NCBI GenBank assembly: GCA_025054515.1
Contig: JANWZT010000051.1
Coordinates: 1-8,189, forward strand
DNA from: Candidatus Caldarchaeum sp.
GTDB taxonomy: Archaea > Thermoproteota > Nitrososphaeria_A > Caldarchaeales > Caldarchaeaceae
Reading direction: 5' to 3'
DNA: 8,189 nt
The notes under the pieces are model-generated. The model was not told the DNA's origin, did not search any database, and saw only the letters and a list, made by a program, of their open reading frames with translations. Each line of letters begins with the position of its first letter. Within the stretch, counting starts at the first letter, position 1. A program made the translations under genes and the position numbers. Shown piece after piece: positions 1 through 5,980 of the stretch.

Positions 1-1
1 G

Positions 2-70
2 GCTGAAACGCTGAGAAAAACAGCCCGCGAATTTTCAGGTCTTCGTGAAAAGGCCGCTGAGAATCTCTGA
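2..70 (+). CDS. Possible C-terminal tail of a gene entering from the left edge
   Basis: Plus frame 2 is open from the window edge and ends at TGA (68-70). It gives 22 residues reading AETLRKTAREFSGLREKAAENL-like helical, charged sequence, split here as AETLRKTAREF and SGLREKAAENL. If real, it would be the end of a convergent gene overlapping the 3' end of the GTPase gene by 36 bp. A smaller convergent overlap is seen at the lysK/argH junction. The fragment is too short to assign a family. A chance open frame antisense to the neighbouring gene is equally possible, although positions 2-34 lie outside that gene. Confidence 0.3.
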   Translation, partial: AETLRKTAREFSGLREKAAENL

Positions 71-1371
71 CAGCGGCCTTCCGCCGACCTGAACGGCCTC
101 AAACCATACACGGATAAACGGTTTCTCGACGGCTACCAGCTTCGACAAATCCGCGGGGCTTGACGAAACTATGACATCGGCGGGAACGTTTTTGAGTGTT
201 TTTTCCAAATCTTTCAGCTGCATTTCCGTGTATCCTAACGACGGGATGACTGGGCCGATGTGGCTGTATTGCATGTAGGCTTCGGCGATCGAGCCAACGG
301 CGTATGGCCTCGGGTCGACTACAACTGCTCCAGCCGCTACAGCGGTTTCATAAGCAACGCCCACGGACATTCCGCCATGGGTCACTGAAGGCCCGTCTTC
401 AACCACCGCAACACGCAACCCACGGACGTCAGCTTCAACGACCGTCTTCGATGCCGTCACAACAATTTCCGCCCGCGGATTAATCTTCCGCAGATTTTCA
501 GCGAGTTTTTCCAATTTTTCCGCAGAAGTTTTATCGGCTTTGTGAATCACGAGCACATCCGCCATCAAGACGTTGGTTTCTCCGGGATAGGTCGCGCTTT
601 CGAGGCCGGGCCTTGTCGCGTCCACGACCGTCAAATGTAGGTCTGGCTTGAAGAACGGGAAGTCGTTGTTGCCCCCATCCCAGACGATGACCTCAGCCGT
701 CTTTTCGGCTTCTTTGAGGACAAGGCCGTAATCCACTCCCGTGAAGACAACCGTCCCTTCCCGGACATGCGGCTCAATTTCCTCCCTTTCCTCAACACTG
801 CACCGATGTTTTTCGACGTCGTCTTCGCTGGCGAACTTTTGGACAACTTGTTTTTCCAAAACACCGTAGGGCATGGGATGACGGACAACGACAACATCAA
901 CCCCCAACCCCTTCAAGGTTTTGACGACCAGCCGCGTGATGGTGCTTTTTCCCACCCCAGTCTTTACACCGGTGACCGCGACAACTTTCCTCTGCGATTT
1001 GAGCATCGTCGCACGCGGTCCCAAAAGCATAAAGCTTGCGCCACGGGCGAGCGCCAGCGAGGCCTTATGCATAACCTCTTCGTGGCTGACGTCACTGTAG
1101 GAAAAAACCACCAAATCCACGCCGTGTTTATCAATTATTCTGGGAAGCTCGGACTCGTCGTAGATTGGGATGCCGTTTGGATAGAGCTGGCCGGCTAGCG
1201 AAGTAGGATAACTTCTACCCGCAATCCCGGGTATCTGAGCGGCGGTGAATGCCACCACTTCATACTCAGGCCTGTCGCGGAAGTAGACGTTGAAGTTGTG
1301 GAACTCGCGGAGCCTTTTCAGGCTCAATCGCGTCCAGCCGCTCCCATGATAACCGTCTTAATTCTTGCCAC
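35..1371 (-). CDS. cpgS: Cyclic 2,3-diphosphoglycerate synthetase-like GTPase (COG2403), interrupted by a predicted 23-nt BHB intron
   Basis: Predicted as join of exon 1 (1371-1327, 15 codons from GTG) and exon 2 (1303-35), giving 437 aa, close to my recollection of family length. Spliced numbering: N-terminal Rossmann-like motif VIMGAAGRDFHNFN (about 7-20), P-loop GVKTGVGKST (127-136), RHPMPYG after it, DGGNND Walker-B-like segment (about 224-229), HKAD (about 269-272) as a G4-like base motif, and VEDGPSVTHGGM (about 316-327). The Methanothermus enzyme of this family makes the intramolecular phosphoanhydride of 2,3-bisphosphoglycerate, a thermoprotectant of methanogens. In other archaea the role is not settled, so the name is by family only. 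Without splicing, the only long frame starts at TTG 1327 inside the intron and lacks the GAAGRD segment. The GTG start is chosen because it gives the expected N-terminus and sits about 25 nt from a TTTAAA box. The gene is divergent from the hydrolase at 1455. A 23-bp disrupting insertion (pseudogene) is the main alternative. Confidence 0.85.
1299..1336 (-). other. Bulge-helix-bulge splicing motif spanning the exon-intron junctions
   Basis: On the minus-strand RNA the outer helix pairs UGGA (1336-1333) with UCCA (1302-1299). The 4-bp central helix pairs CGCG (1332-1329, exon 1) with CGCG (1309-1306, intron 3' end). The inner helix is GAGCCU (1325-1320) with AGGCUC (1315-1310), loop GAAA. Bulge one, AUU (1328-1326), is on the 5' strand between central and inner helices. 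Bulge two, AGU (1305-1303), is on the 3' strand between central and outer helices. Two 3-nt bulges on opposite strands separated by exactly 4 bp is the canonical geometry, with exon 1 contributing the central helix as in tRNA introns. All 14 pairs are Watson-Crick. Confidence 0.83.
1304..1326 (-). other. Predicted archaeal BHB mini-intron (23 nt) in protein-coding mRNA
   Basis: Seen: the gene's conserved start lies upstream in a different frame from the rest, ending GGA CGC GAT and then TGA. The body resumes at TTC CAC AAC. Removing 1304-1326 restores one frame in phase 0 and yields GRDFHNFN. The element consists of one bulge base, a 6-bp hairpin GAGCCU/AGGCUC capped by a GAAA tetraloop, CGCG, and AG. 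Known: archaeal tRNA splicing endonuclease cuts BHB motifs between bulge bases two and three, and cbf5 is the classic archaeal mRNA example. Inference: this is spliced by the same endonuclease and ligase. The CGCGA repeat at both ends (1332-1328 and 1309-1305) also fits an insertion with a 5-bp target duplication, so an unspliced insertion remains possible. Confidence 0.82.
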
Positions 1372-1393
1372 AACGCTAAAGCGATGAAAGATG

Positions 1394-1399
1394 TTTAAA
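1394..1399 (-). promoter_or_regulatory. TATA box for the cpgS-like gene
   Basis: Minus strand reads GCTTTAAACAT with TTTAAA at 1399-1394, centred about 25 nt before the GTG at 1371. This is the spacing of an archaeal TATA box to its start site, so the message may be leaderless, beginning at or next to GTG. A second TTATAA (1420-1415) lies further upstream and could instead give a leader of about 20 nt. Assigned by spacing only. Confidence 0.45.
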
Positions 1400-1413
1400 G
1401 CATTACGCAAATA

Positions 1414-1420
1414 CTTATAA
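1414..1420 (+). promoter_or_regulatory. TATA box for the lysK-type hydrolase gene
   Basis: CTTATAA is centred about 38 nt before the TTG start at 1455, predicting a leader of roughly 10 nt. TTATAA is palindromic and might serve the divergent gene as well. An alternative is the weaker ATAAGAAA at 1429-1436, which would give a leaderless transcript. No convincing Shine-Dalgarno site is present: GGG abuts the start codon too closely. Confidence 0.45.
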
Positions 1421-1454
1421 CAAAACGGATAAGAAACATTTTTCAGAAAAGGGT

Positions 1455-2525
1455 TTGAGCTCGGTCGAGATATACAAAGAGGCAGTGGTTTCAACGCTTG
1501 TCCAGTTGATGGAAGTCTACACGCCGCCCGGTGAGGAGCGGCGTTTGGAAAGAACTTGGTACCGTGTTTGCGGAGACCTTGGTTACCGTGACGTTTGGAG
1601 GGATGAGGTCGGCAACTATTTTGCGGCGGTCGGAAGGGGTGGACGGACGGTTATGTTGGTCAGCCACGTCGACACTGTGCCCGGCGAACTGCGGGTTAAA
1701 GTTTCTGAAGGAAGGATTAGCGGCAGGGGCGCGGTTGATGCGAAAGGGCCTTTGTCCGCGATGCTTTTGGCAGGTGGATACCTTTCCGACAAGCTGAAGA
1801 ACGTTCGGCTGATCGTTGCCGGTCTTGTTGACGAAGAGGGGATGGGCAGCGGCGCGAAGAAGCTGGTCGAAGAAGGCGTTAAAGCCGATTCGATCATCAT
1901 CGGAGAGCCGACCGGAACCGTTGGGATAGCTGTTTCCTACAGGGGGAGTGTCAGCGTCAAAGTTCACGCACGTGCGCAAGGAGGCCACGCATCAGCTCCA
2001 TACATCGCGGAATCGGCGTTGACCAAAATTCTCAAGCTCTGGAATCTAGTCGAGCACGAATTCGGCGGCGAACGCTACGAGGAAATAACGTCTGCGCTAA
2101 CGACTTTGCATGCCGGCGACTGGATTAGCAGAATTCCCGAGAAAGCTGAAGGAACTTTGAACATACGTTTTCCACATCCTTACACTTCGAAGGAAATCAT
2201 CTCAAAGCTAGAGCAATTCGTAAAGGCATCGGACTGCGAGATGGAAGTCATCGACATCACAGAGCCCGTCGTGACGAGCGTTGGAAACGCCGCCGCCAGA
2301 GGCTTGCAGAGAGCCATGCTTCGGCTGGGGCTGAAACCCAAAATCGTCAAGAAAACTGGAACGAGCGACATGAACACACTCGTAGCTGTCACACCAAACA
2401 TCGTGGCGTGCGGCCCCGGAGATTCGACCCTCGCCCACACAGCCATGGAGGCGGTCGAAATAAAAGACATCATCACAGCGGCCAAAATCTACACAGAATT
2501 TGCCAGAGAAATCGATTCAGCCTAA
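1455..2525 (+). CDS. lysK: [LysW]-ornithine/lysine hydrolase, M20 metallopeptidase (LysK/ArgE/DapE family)
   Basis: A cytoplasmic two-metal amidohydrolase that would release ornithine and/or lysine from the LysW carrier protein. At 356 aa it has normal length for archaeal LysK. Ordered M20 motifs: SHVDTVPG (70-77; H71 metal ligand, D73), GRGAVDAKG (90-98; D95 bridging metal ligand), GLVDEEGMGSG (123-133; E127 catalytic base, E128 ligand), IIIGEPTG (147-154; E151 ligand), GGHASAP (176-182, dimerisation domain), GTSDMNTL (302-309), and CGPGDSTLAHT (319-329; H328 ligand). All ligands are intact. The start is TTG; no ATG or GTG lies upstream in frame near the promoter. The neighbouring argH and argG favour an arginine role, but LysK enzymes are often bifunctional for lysine and no lysW is visible here. 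ArgE (acetylornithine deacetylase) or DapE are the alternatives. Confidence 0.85.
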   Translation: MSSVEIYKEAVVSTLVQLMEVYTPPGEERRLERTWYRVCGDLGYRDVWRDEVGNYFAAVGRGGRTVMLVSHVDTVPGELRVKVSEGRISGRGAVDAKGPLSAMLLAGGYLSDKLKNVRLIVAGLVDEEGMGSGAKKLVEEGVKADSIIIGEPTGTVGIAVSYRGSVSVKVHARAQGGHASAPYIAESALTKILKLWNLVEHEFGGERYEEITSALTTLHAGDWISRIPEKAEGTLNIRFPHPYTSKEIISKLEQFVKASDCEMEVIDITEPVVTSVGNAAARGLQRAMLRLGLKPKIVKKTGTSDMNTLVAVTPNIVACGPGDSTLAHTAMEAVEIKDIITAAKIYTEFAREIDSA

Positions 2526-3950
2526 CAATCTTTCCAGAACATCCGACAGATCTTTGCTCCGAAGCTGAATGTCGTTTTTGTAGCTTCTGACCTCGCTCAA
2601 GAGTAAAAGGTTGGCTTCGGCTACTTTTACAGGGTTCGCCGACCCATCGACAACATAGCGGCTGACCGCTTTCACGGGGTCCATCATCGACAACACCTCC
2701 TCTATCTTCAAAGGCTCAAGACCATGTTCCCTAAAAATCTCGTTCAGCCTTTCTTGATCGAGCGTCTTCGATGCCAAGCTTTTGCTGATTTTAGCCGCGA
2801 TTTGGTGTGCCGTGCGGAAGCCGACGCCTTTCTCCATCGATAGGGTGTTGGCGACTTCGACCGCCGCCGTGGGAGGGCCGCAGGCCTCGAGGGCCTTGGT
2901 GCGGACGACTTCGACGGATTTGACTATCTTAGTCAAAAGTTTGATACTTTCGTCGACTTCTTCAACGGCTTTCCAAAGCTTTGGAGTGGTCTGTTGGAGG
3001 TCGAGGTTGTAGCCGCTTGGCTGACGGGTCAAAATCAAGGTAACGGACGTGAGAAGACCCAGCAGCTCAGCTGTTTTCGTGCGCATGATTTCGGCGACGA
3101 CAGGGTTGCGTTTCTGCGGCATGATGCTACTCGTAGCGGAAAATTCTTCAGGCATCGACAAAACCCCAAACTCCTCGGAGCTATACAGAACCATCTCCTC
3201 AGCGAAAGAAGATAGAACGATACAAGTCTGGAGAAGGGCTGAAAGAAGGCCGATGAGGAAGTCCCGGGAGGCAGTGGCCTCAAGAGCGTTGACGCTGATT
3301 TTCTTGAAGCCGAGGGTTTCGGCGATGTATCTTCTGTCGATAGGTATGGAAGTCCCGGCCACAGCTGCAGAGCCGAGAGGACATTCTTCACATGCGTCCA
3401 AAGCTGCGTTCAAAGCCAAAACAGATCGGAGAAGCCTCACACCATAGGACTGAAGGACAAAACCAAATGTCGCCGGCGCGGCCTTTTGAAGATGGGTGTA
3501 GACGGGAAAGAGCGTATCCCTTTCAATCATGCTGCGGTTGAGAAGTTCTTCGACGGCTTCGAAAATTCTCTTCATCAGAGCGTATATCCTCCGTTTTGCC
3601 TCGAGTTTGACGGCCGCGACGACGGCATCGTTCCTGCTTTTGCCCAGAGCCAGCATCTCACCAACAGCCGGCACGGCTTTCGACACCAGAGACTCGATGA
3701 ATATGTGGATGTCTTCAGCTGTCTGCGGGATTTCCGGCCTATCCCGCAAAAGAGACCGCAGAACCTTCAAAGCTTCCGCCGATTCCTCATGTTTGATGAC
3801 GCCGAGTTTTTCCAACGCCTTTATGTGTGCGGCGTTAACATAGACTGTCGCTTCGAAAATTTCTTTATCGAAGGCGGACGACGACGTGTAGCGAGCCGCG
3901 TCTTCATCCATCTTCCGTGAAAGCATTCCGCCGCGGTGCGGCGCCTCCAA
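2517..3950 (-). CDS. argH: Argininosuccinate lyase
   Basis: Cleaves argininosuccinate to arginine and fumarate, the final arginine step; fumarase/aspartase superfamily, normally a tetramer. The 477 aa match the usual length. Landmarks: HRGGMLSRKMDED near the start (equivalent of the family WGGRF region), AEDIHIFIE (78-86), LGKSRNDAV (102-110), PVYTHLQKAAPATFGF (149-164; H153 in the catalytic region), and the superfamily signature TSSIMPQKRNPVVAE (273-287) with the catalytic serine loop. The start is TTG; the conserved GG lies seven residues in, so the later ATG at 3926 would clip the family N-terminus. The start is one base after the argG stop, which suggests translational coupling. The 3' end overlaps the convergent lysK by 9 bp. 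Small departures from common consensus are the A in SRNDAV (usually Q) and TSS for GSS; I read these as lineage variation. Confidence 0.95.
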   Translation of the reverse strand: MEAPHRGGMLSRKMDEDAARYTSSSAFDKEIFEATVYVNAAHIKALEKLGVIKHEESAEALKVLRSLLRDRPEIPQTAEDIHIFIESLVSKAVPAVGEMLALGKSRNDAVVAAVKLEAKRRIYALMKRIFEAVEELLNRSMIERDTLFPVYTHLQKAAPATFGFVLQSYGVRLLRSVLALNAALDACEECPLGSAAVAGTSIPIDRRYIAETLGFKKISVNALEATASRDFLIGLLSALLQTCIVLSSFAEEMVLYSSEEFGVLSMPEEFSATSSIMPQKRNPVVAEIMRTKTAELLGLLTSVTLILTRQPSGYNLDLQQTTPKLWKAVEEVDESIKLLTKIVKSVEVVRTKALEACGPPTAAVEVANTLSMEKGVGFRTAHQIAAKISKSLASKTLDQERLNEIFREHGLEPLKIEEVLSMMDPVKAVSRYVVDGSANPVKVAEANLLLLSEVRSYKNDIQLRSKDLSDVLERLLG

Positions 3951-3951
3951 C

Positions 3952-5163
3952 CTAACCCTTCTCCCTCAAACTGCTCAAACGGGTTTCAAGGCTCCACAGC
4001 TTCGAAAATCCTTCACCCGCCTTCTGGTCGAAAACGCTTTCCCGAGCATACGTGATATATTTGTGATGGTACAACGGCTTTTCGGCCCTCCGGCCTACGA
4101 GCCGCATAGAGCCTTTGAAAAGACGGAGCCTGACCTCCCCGTTTATGCCTTTCTGAGAATAGTCGATGAATTCGTCGAGGGCTTTGCGTAGCGGGTCCGC
4201 CCAGAGGCCGCCGTAGACAAGCTCAGCCCAGGTCGTGTCAACGATTTGTTTGAAGGATTGGAACCGACGGCCCAAGTACATTTTTTCGAGGTCTGAATGA
4301 GCGTTTATCAAAATGAGTGCGGCTGGCAGTTCGTAGACCTCTCTCGATTTTAAGCCCACGACCCTGTCTTCGACGTGGTCGACCAACCCGTAGCCGTGAA
4401 GGCCTCCAACAACGTTGAGTTTCCGGATCAACTCGACCAATCCCATTCTTTCGCCGTTTAAAGTAGTAGGTATTCCGTCGGCGAAGCCGATGACCAGCTC
4501 CTCGGGCTTGTCTGGTGTTTGCTCGATTGGTTTGACGAGTTTGAAGGCCTCGGCCGGTGGCTCGGTCCACGGGTCTTCGAGCTCGGCCGCTTCGATGGAC
4601 CTGCCCCAGAGGTTTTCGTCGACGCTGAACCTGCTTTTGACTGGGTTGATGGGTAGTCTGTGTTCGAGGGCGTATTCGATTTCCTCGTCGCGGCTCATGT
4701 TCCATTCTCGAACAGGCGCGATGATTTTCAAGTCGGGTGCAACCGACGCAAACGTTGCGTCGAAACGTAGCTGGTCGTTTCCCTTTCCCGTACAACCATG
4801 GGCAACGGCATCACACCCCTCCTTCAACGCGACCTTCGCCGTTTCTTCAGCGATCAAAGGCCTGCTCAAAGCGGAGGAAAGAGGATAACTTTTCTCATAG
4901 AGGGCGTTGGCTTTAATCGCTTTCGCAACATATTCTTCCGCGAACTTTTGTTTGGCGTCGACGCTGTAATGTTTGACGGCACCGCTTTTGTAGGCCTTCT
5001 GCTCGATCTCTTCAAAATCTTCGTCCTGTCCCACATCAACGGTTACGGTGATGACCTCAGCGTTGTAACGCTGGCTAATCCATTTTATCATCACCGTCGT
5101 GTCGAGACCACCGCTGTAGGCTAAAGCCACCTTCATAACATCTTCCCGAGAGAAAAAACCCAT
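3952..5163 (-). CDS. argG: Argininosuccinate synthase
   Basis: Joins citrulline and aspartate with ATP to form argininosuccinate; cytoplasmic, tetrameric N-type ATP pyrophosphatase. The protein is 403 aa from the upstream ATG. Motifs: ALAYSGGLDTT (14-24, the PP-loop that binds ATP pyrophosphate), VDVGQDEDFEEIE (42-54), AHGCTGKGNDQLRF (121-134, citrulline/aspartate site), SVDENLWGRSIE (180-191), and VDHVEDRVVGLKSREVYE (261-278). Start choice: family members usually begin almost at the KVALAYSGG strand, so the ATG at 5136 (394 aa, 41 bp after the upstream stop) is a strong alternative to the ATG at 5163 (14 bp after it). Neither has a strong Shine-Dalgarno match. The next gene downstream is argH, one base away. 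Confidence 0.95.
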   Translation of the reverse strand: MGFFSREDVMKVALAYSGGLDTTVMIKWISQRYNAEVITVTVDVGQDEDFEEIEQKAYKSGAVKHYSVDAKQKFAEEYVAKAIKANALYEKSYPLSSALSRPLIAEETAKVALKEGCDAVAHGCTGKGNDQLRFDATFASVAPDLKIIAPVREWNMSRDEEIEYALEHRLPINPVKSRFSVDENLWGRSIEAAELEDPWTEPPAEAFKLVKPIEQTPDKPEELVIGFADGIPTTLNGERMGLVELIRKLNVVGGLHGYGLVDHVEDRVVGLKSREVYELPAALILINAHSDLEKMYLGRRFQSFKQIVDTTWAELVYGGLWADPLRKALDEFIDYSQKGINGEVRLRLFKGSMRLVGRRAEKPLYHHKYITYARESVFDQKAGEGFSKLWSLETRLSSLREKG

Positions 5164-5177
5164 TCTTAAGCGTATGT

Positions 5178-5588
5178 TTAGCCGGTCTCTTCTTCAGTTT
5201 TGGAAGCTGATTGCTCGATTTTCTTGAGAATATAATCCTTCCTCAAAACCCCTGATTCTAGAAGGTTGACGACCGAATTCGGCGATGCCTCGCCCGTAAC
5301 CCGCCCGAAAAGCCCTTTAAGTTGTCGCCACTTCAAATCCGTGTTGCCGCTTTTCGATTTGTAGATCACGCCGAGGACTTCAGCGACCTTGACGAACTTT
5401 ATGTCTCTCATTTCCCGGAGAGGAATTTTGGAAACAGCTTCGACGTATATCGTGCCGTGTTCGGGGTCTCTTTCGGGAAACACCGATGTATCGTGGAGGT
5501 AGGCGGCCGGCATGTACGTAGCACATGTGTTGAGGATTATGAACTGGCGAAACTTTTCCAAATGAGTTTTTTCGTCGATGTAGACCAT
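5178..5588 (-). CDS. Unrecognised 136-aa protein in the PDCD5-argG operon
   Basis: I do not recognise a family. The frame extends to an upstream ATG at 5618 (146 aa), but that would overlap the PDCD5 gene by 28 bp. The ATG at 5588 is two bases after the PDCD5 stop, and a GGTGA ribosome-binding match overlaps that stop, so I choose 5588. Visible: no signal peptide or membrane segment. The N-terminal half is mixed and rather hydrophobic (KFRQFIILNTCATYMPAAYL), the middle has alternating strands and helices, and the C-terminal third looks helical and basic (DLKWRQLKGLFGR, LRKDYILKKIEQ) before a short acidic tail TEEETG. It is embedded between a nucleic-acid-binding protein and arginine genes, which does not determine a job. 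Codon use resembles its neighbours. Confidence 0.8.
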   Translation of the reverse strand: MVYIDEKTHLEKFRQFIILNTCATYMPAAYLHDTSVFPERDPEHGTIYVEAVSKIPLREMRDIKFVKVAEVLGVIYKSKSGNTDLKWRQLKGLFGRVTGEASPNSVVNLLESGVLRKDYILKKIEQSASKTEEETG

Positions 5589-5590
5589 TT

Positions 5591-5595
5591 TCACC
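5591..5595 (-). promoter_or_regulatory. Shine-Dalgarno site overlapping the PDCD5 stop codon
   Basis: Minus strand reads GGTGA, then AA, then the ATG at 5588. GGTGA is complementary to the archaeal 16S tail (CACCUCC region), and it contains the TGA that ends the PDCD5 frame. This decides the shorter start of the downstream gene and points to termination-reinitiation coupling. Confidence 0.6.
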
Positions 5596-5932
5596 ACCCC
5601 GTGTTCCTCGAACGCCATTCAATCTTCGTCTCTTTTTTCTTGGGCATGATTTTGTCGAGAATGAGTTTGAGGCCGTTGTCGTCTATGGGTAGCCGGACGT
5701 TGCCGCTCTGCGAAATCTGTATCAAATAAGATTCAACCTTTTCCGCTATTTCGGGTTTGATTAGTTTTAGGTTGTTCAGCCTTTGCCGTGCTTCCGGTGT
5801 TAGGATGACCCGAAGAGCCGCCGCCTTCTCGAGCTCCCTCTGGCGTCGCGCCTGTTCTTCAGCGACGCGTGCCTGCATCTCAGCCATCTTCTGCTGCCGA
5901 ATACGCTCAAGCTCTTCGTCTTCAGCCGACAT
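5591..5932 (-). CDS. PDCD5/TFAR19-family DNA-binding protein
   Basis: A small basic protein of 113 aa, the usual size for archaeal homologues of human PDCD5 (COG2118). Layout: an N-terminal charged helix rich in Glu, Arg and Gln (ELERIRQQKMAEMQARV, roughly 7-45), then the conserved core with ILTPEARQRLNNLKLIKPE (about 43-61), VESYLIQISQSG (66-77) and ILDKIMPKKKE (90-100), ending in a basic tail. Archaeal members bind double-stranded DNA in vitro; their cellular role is unclear. The ATG start is about 33 nt from a TATA box and probably nearly leaderless. It is the first gene of a likely operon with the unknown gene, argG and argH. In many archaea this gene instead sits beside ribosomal protein genes such as rps19e, so the arginine association is unusual. 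Confidence 0.93.
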   Translation of the reverse strand: MSAEDEELERIRQQKMAEMQARVAEEQARRQRELEKAAALRVILTPEARQRLNNLKLIKPEIAEKVESYLIQISQSGNVRLPIDDNGLKLILDKIMPKKKETKIEWRSRNTGW

Positions 5933-5939
5933 CCAATCT

Positions 5940-5945
5940 AAAAAA
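5940..5945 (-). terminator. Possible oligo-T terminator for the PAC2 gene
   Basis: A run of six T on the minus strand lies 36-41 bp past the PAC2 stop and just before the PDCD5 start. Archaeal RNA polymerase can terminate at such T tracts. It lies at or near the predicted PDCD5 transcription start, so it could equally be initiator sequence. Weak call. Confidence 0.25.
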
Positions 5946-5960
5946 GCGAATACGTGCCCA

Positions 5961-5969
5961 AATATTTAA
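5961..5969 (-). promoter_or_regulatory. TATA box for the PDCD5-argGH operon
   Basis: Minus strand GGTTAAATATTTGGG, with TTAAATATT centred about 33 nt before the PDCD5 ATG. A start about 26 nt downstream gives a leader of only several bases. It is the only good box in the 48-bp gap after the PAC2 stop, and the downstream genes have gaps of 2, 14 and 1 bp, so it probably drives all four genes. Confidence 0.5.
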
Positions 5970-5980
5970 CCTCATGCAGT

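Noticed and set aside
767..1198. 143-codon plus-strand open frame
   Set aside because: It is antisense to the GTPase gene, matches no family, and is explained by the codon bias of the real gene.
1325..1327. TTG as the genuine start of the GTPase gene
   Set aside because: It lies at the intron edge, has no well-placed ribosome-binding site, and gives eight residues unlike the family, while the expected N-terminus is encoded just upstream.
1304..1348. Programmed ribosomal frameshift instead of an intron
   Set aside because: Exon 1 ends at TGA, and the body's frame only resumes 23 nt later. A simple -1 or +1 slip would translate the hairpin and insert seven or eight foreign residues into a conserved motif, and it would not explain the precise BHB geometry.
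1372..1454. tRNA or small RNA in the divergent gap
   Set aside because: The gap is 83 bp, AT-rich, and holds two promoters; no cloverleaf or stable hairpin is visible.
4238..4795. 185-codon minus-strand frame inside argG
   Set aside because: Arg-rich, low-quality protein in an alternative frame of argG; a shadow.
5589..5618. Longer start (ATG 5618) for the 136-aa protein
   Set aside because: It would overlap PDCD5 by 28 bp, while ATG 5588 has a matching GGTGA site just after the PDCD5 stop.
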